64,000 nt of DNA from Labrenzia sp. DG1229 (GTDB lineage: Bacteria; Pseudomonadota; Alphaproteobacteria; Rhizobiales; Stappiaceae): positions 265,404-329,403 of the forward strand of contig NZ_KI928917.1 of NCBI RefSeq assembly GCF_000521215.1, in the 5' to 3' direction. The stretch's first letter is position 1, and every line of letters starts with the position of its first letter. Positions 61,701-64,000 of this stretch are shown here, one piece after another. The notes under the pieces are model-generated. The model worked only from the letters and a program-made list of their open reading frames with translations. It was not told where the DNA came from and made no database searches. Made by a program: the position numbers and the translations under genes.

Positions 61701-64000
61701 GTGTCTGCAGTCCCGACAAATACACCCGTATCGGAACCAGCGAGAGACGAGGGAGCATATCCTGCATCTTCCATGACCCGCCACGCCTGCGTGAGCAGCA
61801 AGCGGTGTTGTGGATCCATCATCCGAGCTTCCGGTGGTGTGACGCCGAAAAAGGCGGCATCGAACTCTCCGATGCCCTCGAGAAAGCCACCCCACTTGAC
61901 GTTCCCCTTGCCAGATTCCGTCAGCGGATCCCCCCAATAGTCCCGCCAGTCCCAACGGTCCGGCGGTACCTCCGAAATCGCATCCCTTCCTTCTTTCAGA
62001 AGTTGCCAGAAAGCATCCACATCCGGGGCGCCCGGGAACTGACCACTCATGCCGATGATGGCTACCGCATCATCCTGACGGTGCGGGCGCTCATTGATCG
62101 CCGCAGCAGCGGGAGCTGAGGGCGCGAGAAACTTCGCCGGCTCTATCGGATCGCCAAGAATTCCGGGGGCCGAGTTTCGTCCTTCATCTTCAGACCCGGA
62201 CGTGTCCATGCCAAGGACCACAGCGACACGACTGCGTTTCTCATTGCACAGATGCGCCGTAAGCCCCGCCAACGTCGGATACTCGAAAAACAGTGTTGGC
62301 GTCAGCTCGAGGTCGAAGTGTTCGTTCAGGCGATTGGCAAACTGGGTGAACCCGATGGAATCGAATCCGTATTCCATCAGTTCTTCATCTGGATCAAGAT
62401 CCTTCGGCTGGACCTTCAACTGTTCGCTGGCAATTTCGGTCAAGCTTTCCAGAAGCCACCGGCGCAAAACTGTTGGGTCAGCCGATTTCTTGGTCGATTC
62501 GGTGTCGACAGGTAGAACCGGCGGTTGCTGAATTTCTGTTTCCGGTTTGAAAACCTCTTCGACAAAACGGCGGATGCGATCAGCCTTGCCAGTGGTAAAC
62601 ATGACGCGGGATGCGGTGCCAGCGAGCGCTTCGTAGAGCGCCTCCACCCCATCTTGGGTCTCAAGCGGGGCAAGACCCGTCGTTCGGCGCATAAGACCTT
62701 CTTGCGCTTTCGGCAAAGTCATACCGCCATCGCGCCAAAGTGGCCAGGCAATCGACACCGTGCGGCCCTGGCATTCTCCTCTCAAGCGGCGGCTTTCGCG
62801 TTCGTGCGCAAAACCGTCGATAAATCCATTGGCCGCGCCGTAGTCCACTTGCCCGGGATTTCCGACAACTCCTGATATCGAAGAATAGAGCACAAAAAAA
62901 TCAAGTGGCTCCGTTCCGAGGACCCGGTCCAGGGCGATTGCTCCGGACACTTTCGGCGCAAGGACAGCGTCCAGCTGTTCTGGTGTTTTTTGAGAAAATA
63001 CCCCATCGGCGATGACACCGGCCATATGTATGACGCCGTTCAACTGACCGTATTTGCGGCGCAAGTCTGCCACAGTGCGCATGACCGCCTCTTGATCCGA
63101 CATATCAACCGTCAGGTGATGAAGTCCGGAAGTCTTTCTGATCCAGTCGGCGAGCGCTGCATCGGGATCGCTCCGGCTCGCCAGCACGACAGTGCAATCG
63201 GTGACGTGCGTGAAAATCTCCCGGGCAAGACCTTGTCCCAGCGCACCGGTTCCACCGGTGATGAAATAGACGCCGCCCGTCCGCCAAGGAGCGTCTTCAG
63301 GCGTGGGTGATGCCGGCACTTCTTCCCAAATTTCTTCGGTAAGCGCACCACTTTGAAGCCTGAGGACAGCACCTGCCGGGGCAACAGCACTCTTGGTCAG
63401 CACAGCCTGGAGGTTCTCAGCAGAAGGCCTTTCAGACAGCAAGAGAACCTGACCGCCTATCGAACGGTGTTCGCGGCGAATGCTGCGGAACATGGAAGCC
63501 AGCCCTGCCAATGCGGTTTGGTCTTCCGCAGCTTCCAGGATCAACTGGATCAGAACTTCACCGCTTGAAAGCTCTCCCTTCGCAATTTCGAGGAGTTGGC
63601 GGGCGAGCACTCGATACCGCTCATCCAAACGTGCAGCCGGGTCGTCGTCGAGCAAACGCACGTCCCATTCCGGCGACATGTCAGCCAACACGCTCGAAAT
63701 CTTCGATGACCCAGCAACAAGAACGACCCGGCGCTGGCTTTCCGCAACGCTGATGGATGTCGGGAGTGGACGCTGCCGCGGCTCAAAACGGATAAATTCA
63801 TTCTCTTGCGGAGCCTTGAGGACCCTGGTCGCAAATCCCTTCAGAGCAACGCGCACGCTGCCGTCACCGGCGACAAGGTCGACATCCATCTTCGGGCGAG
63901 CAGCTCCCTTACCCCCGATTGACCGGACACTGACCCACATCTTCGTTTCGCAAGGACCGAACGTTTCCACACTGTCCAAGGAGAAGGGTAAAGCGGTTCC
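58469..64000 (-). CDS. trans-AT PKS, first frame piece: (DH)-KR-ACP-KS1-DH-ACP-KS2(start)
   Basis: Runs off the window edge; the open frame continues upstream of 63979 as GTALPFSLDSVETFG, the end of a DH domain. Then KR (GGTGALG near 63245), ACP (YGFDSIG near 62370), KS1 (62080-60750; TACSSA, HGTGT, NIGH), linker with LPGYPF, DH (DHQVHGSKILPG near 60160; HPSILDGALQ), ACP (FGFDSVS near 59300), and KS2 N-terminal third up to EDAGHSPRDL. The frame becomes non-homologous after 58702. AT is lacking after each KS; loading must come in trans from outside the window. Confidence 0.87.
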   Translation of the reverse strand, partial: GTALPFSLDSVETFGPCETKMWVSVRSIGGKGAARPKMDVDLVAGDGSVRVALKGFATRVLKAPQENEFIRFEPRQRPLPTSISVAESQRRVVLVAGSSKISSVLADMSPEWDVRLLDDDPAARLDERYRVLARQLLEIAKGELSSGEVLIQLILEAAEDQTALAGLASMFRSIRREHRSIGGQVLLLSERPSAENLQAVLTKSAVAPAGAVLRLQSGALTEEIWEEVPASPTPEDAPWRTGGVYFITGGTGALGQGLAREIFTHVTDCTVVLASRSDPDAALADWIRKTSGLHHLTVDMSDQEAVMRTVADLRRKYGQLNGVIHMAGVIADGVFSQKTPEQLDAVLAPKVSGAIALDRVLGTEPLDFFVLYSSISGVVGNPGQVDYGAANGFIDGFAHERESRRLRGECQGRTVSIAWPLWRDGGMTLPKAQEGLMRRTTGLAPLETQDGVEALYEALAGTASRVMFTTGKADRIRRFVEEVFKPETEIQQPPVLPVDTESTKKSADPTVLRRWLLESLTEIASEQLKVQPKDLDPDEELMEYGFDSIGFTQFANRLNEHFDLELTPTLFFEYPTLAGLTAHLCNEKRSRVAVVLGMDTSGSEDEGRNSAPGILGDPIEPAKFLAPSAPAAAAINERPHRQDDAVAIIGMSGQFPGAPDVDAFWQLLKEGRDAISEVPPDRWDWRDYWGDPLTESGKGNVKWGGFLEGIGEFDAAFFGVTPPEARMMDPQHRLLLTQAWRVMEDAGYAPSSLAGSDTGVFVGTADTGYSRLVAETGIQVEGYSMTGLAPSLGPNRISYFYDFHGPSIAVETACSSALIAVHRGVEAIRSGHCLHAIAGGVNTLLLPEAFVGFAKAGMLSPSGRCKPFSSRADGYARGEGIGLVMLKSLEAAKRDGDRVLAVVRASAENHGGHAASLTAPNPKAQADLIRTAYGRSGIDPRTVGYIEAHGTGTPLGDPIEIEALTAAFSDLSRDAEAAYGAAPGQHCAIGSVKSNIGHLELAAGIAGLIKVLLQLRHGEIVKSLNCGDPNPYLKLEGSPFHLADRAEIWKPGFTVKGDNLPRRAGVSSFGFGGTNAHVVLEEYQPSASPSADYRADEPELIILSARTEAQLKETAERFIQFLSSGKNIPELSDIAFTLQQAREAMDFRLGFLADSHSVLLGRLQAFVDGRDTGKLHAGDLKSGRKRTSVLENDGPLREAAAGLATRGRADDLLALWVDGFSVDWATVRKGCPGARVALPGYPFSRTRYWIGETPGRQKASLPHTAFTHAMDGSESYLRDHQVHGSKILPGVFSLELLSRCLASSTRDATAFELTGHTWVGSVPVTMGEVELEVSLPDGAVENARYVISAKSADGVQRHAEGVLRKLLSVSNPTLDLPALRSIAAEPVDVAGLYRQFEDLGLNYGPAHRGLNRIWRGENTAVARLELPREADTGFALHPSILDGALQTVLALQADASGSNEFALPYSVRSTKVYGSTHPEMWAVVRKRDASFDISLCDDLGNIKVIFEGFVTRSPASPGSREGADTAFGEPAQEAGRQKQTLEIVTNIAARTLEVAPSSLDVDTELGDFGFDSVSMTGFATQINADLGLELTPADFFEFATLARLAGHICDDLTDEQLGKSRPGQQESAVASVPGKAKKSGSVASKAEQGSSLQAGDDPIVVVGQSCCFPMAEDGDAFWSNLVAGRDCITRIPADRWSWQAVDGNPREEPGKTNIHWGGFIDGVYEFDPLFFGISPREAKLMDPQQRLMMTHAWKAIEDAGHSPRDLRRDESRGFCRHFVQWLLWPDRQRRGRRGIRRNRLCAVRRSQPDQLFFGFARAERTRRDSVFQFARRIAPRDSGDQGW
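58696..58708. other. Frameshift site in KS2
   Basis: On the minus strand GACCTTCGCCGGGACG: removing the C after CTT restores R-D-L-A-G-T-K-V-G-V-F. Homology continues on both sides. Confidence 0.85.

Noticed and set aside
46600-63800. Many plus-strand ORFs opposite the PKS
   Set aside because: They are shadows of the high-GC PKS gene; they show no domain, ribosome site or start context.
49300-63900. Acyltransferase domain in the PKS
   Set aside because: Each KS is followed by a short linker ending in LPxYxF and then DH, KR or ACP; no GHSxG-type AT stretch was found.
1-64000. CRISPR arrays, IS elements, rRNA genes
   Set aside because: No regularly spaced direct repeats, no second transposase and no rRNA-like sequence were seen.

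Overview
The window looks like a stretch of an alphaproteobacterial chromosome, most likely a marine Roseibium/Labrenzia-type (Stappiaceae) strain. This rests on moderately high GC, alphaproteobacterial-looking phage proteins and a trans-acyltransferase (trans-AT) polyketide synthase; the family assignment is inference, not a database result. Three blocks are visible.

(1) Positions 1 to about 39,656 are a nearly complete Mu-type transposable prophage whose left end lies before the window. Order: a truncated repressor gene on the minus strand, an operator region, a Ner-like regulator, a ParB-like protein, a MuA-type DDE transposase and MuB-type ATPase, a run of small tightly overlapping early genes (DUF3164, GemA/Gp16), a Mor-like activator, a lysis block (endolysin, holin), Mu-like head genes (Gp26-Gp30, protease/scaffold, decoration, major capsid, Gp35-Gp37), and then a long-tailed siphovirus tail module rather than the Mu contractile tail. 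The tail module includes a textbook lambda G/GT-like -1 frameshift site. The tail ends in a beta-helix tailspike. A Com zinc-finger gene overlaps a DNA methyltransferase gene in a com/mom-like arrangement with a hairpin over the methyltransferase ribosome site. Cargo genes sit in three places: 9378-10034, an antisense Abi-alpha-like (DUF4393) gene at 16958-17680, and a minus-strand pair at 38722-39452. The right end is marked by MuA-site-like repeats at 22-bp spacing.

(2) Positions 39,657-46,538 are host chromosome: tRNA-Gln(TTG), tRNA-Pro(CGG), a secreted DUF3089 hydrolase, an orphan ParA-like ATPase with two related DUF697 membrane proteins, and a divergent operon encoding an SPFH/prohibitin protein, a membrane-anchored amino-acid-type periplasmic binding protein and a small membrane protein.

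(3) Positions 46,539-64,000 (minus strand, running off the window) encode one giant trans-AT PKS/NRPS chain, read 5' to 3' as DHc-KR-ACP / KS-DH-ACP / KS-DH-ACP / KS-KR-ACP / KS0-ACP / C-A-PCP-TE. It has no AT domain. Two single-base frameshifts, near 58,702 and 51,830, split it into three reading frames; both fall inside otherwise intact KS domains. The fourth KS lacks its HGTGT histidine. The terminal adenylation pocket has acidic residues suggesting a basic amino acid, and the product would be released by the terminal thioesterase.
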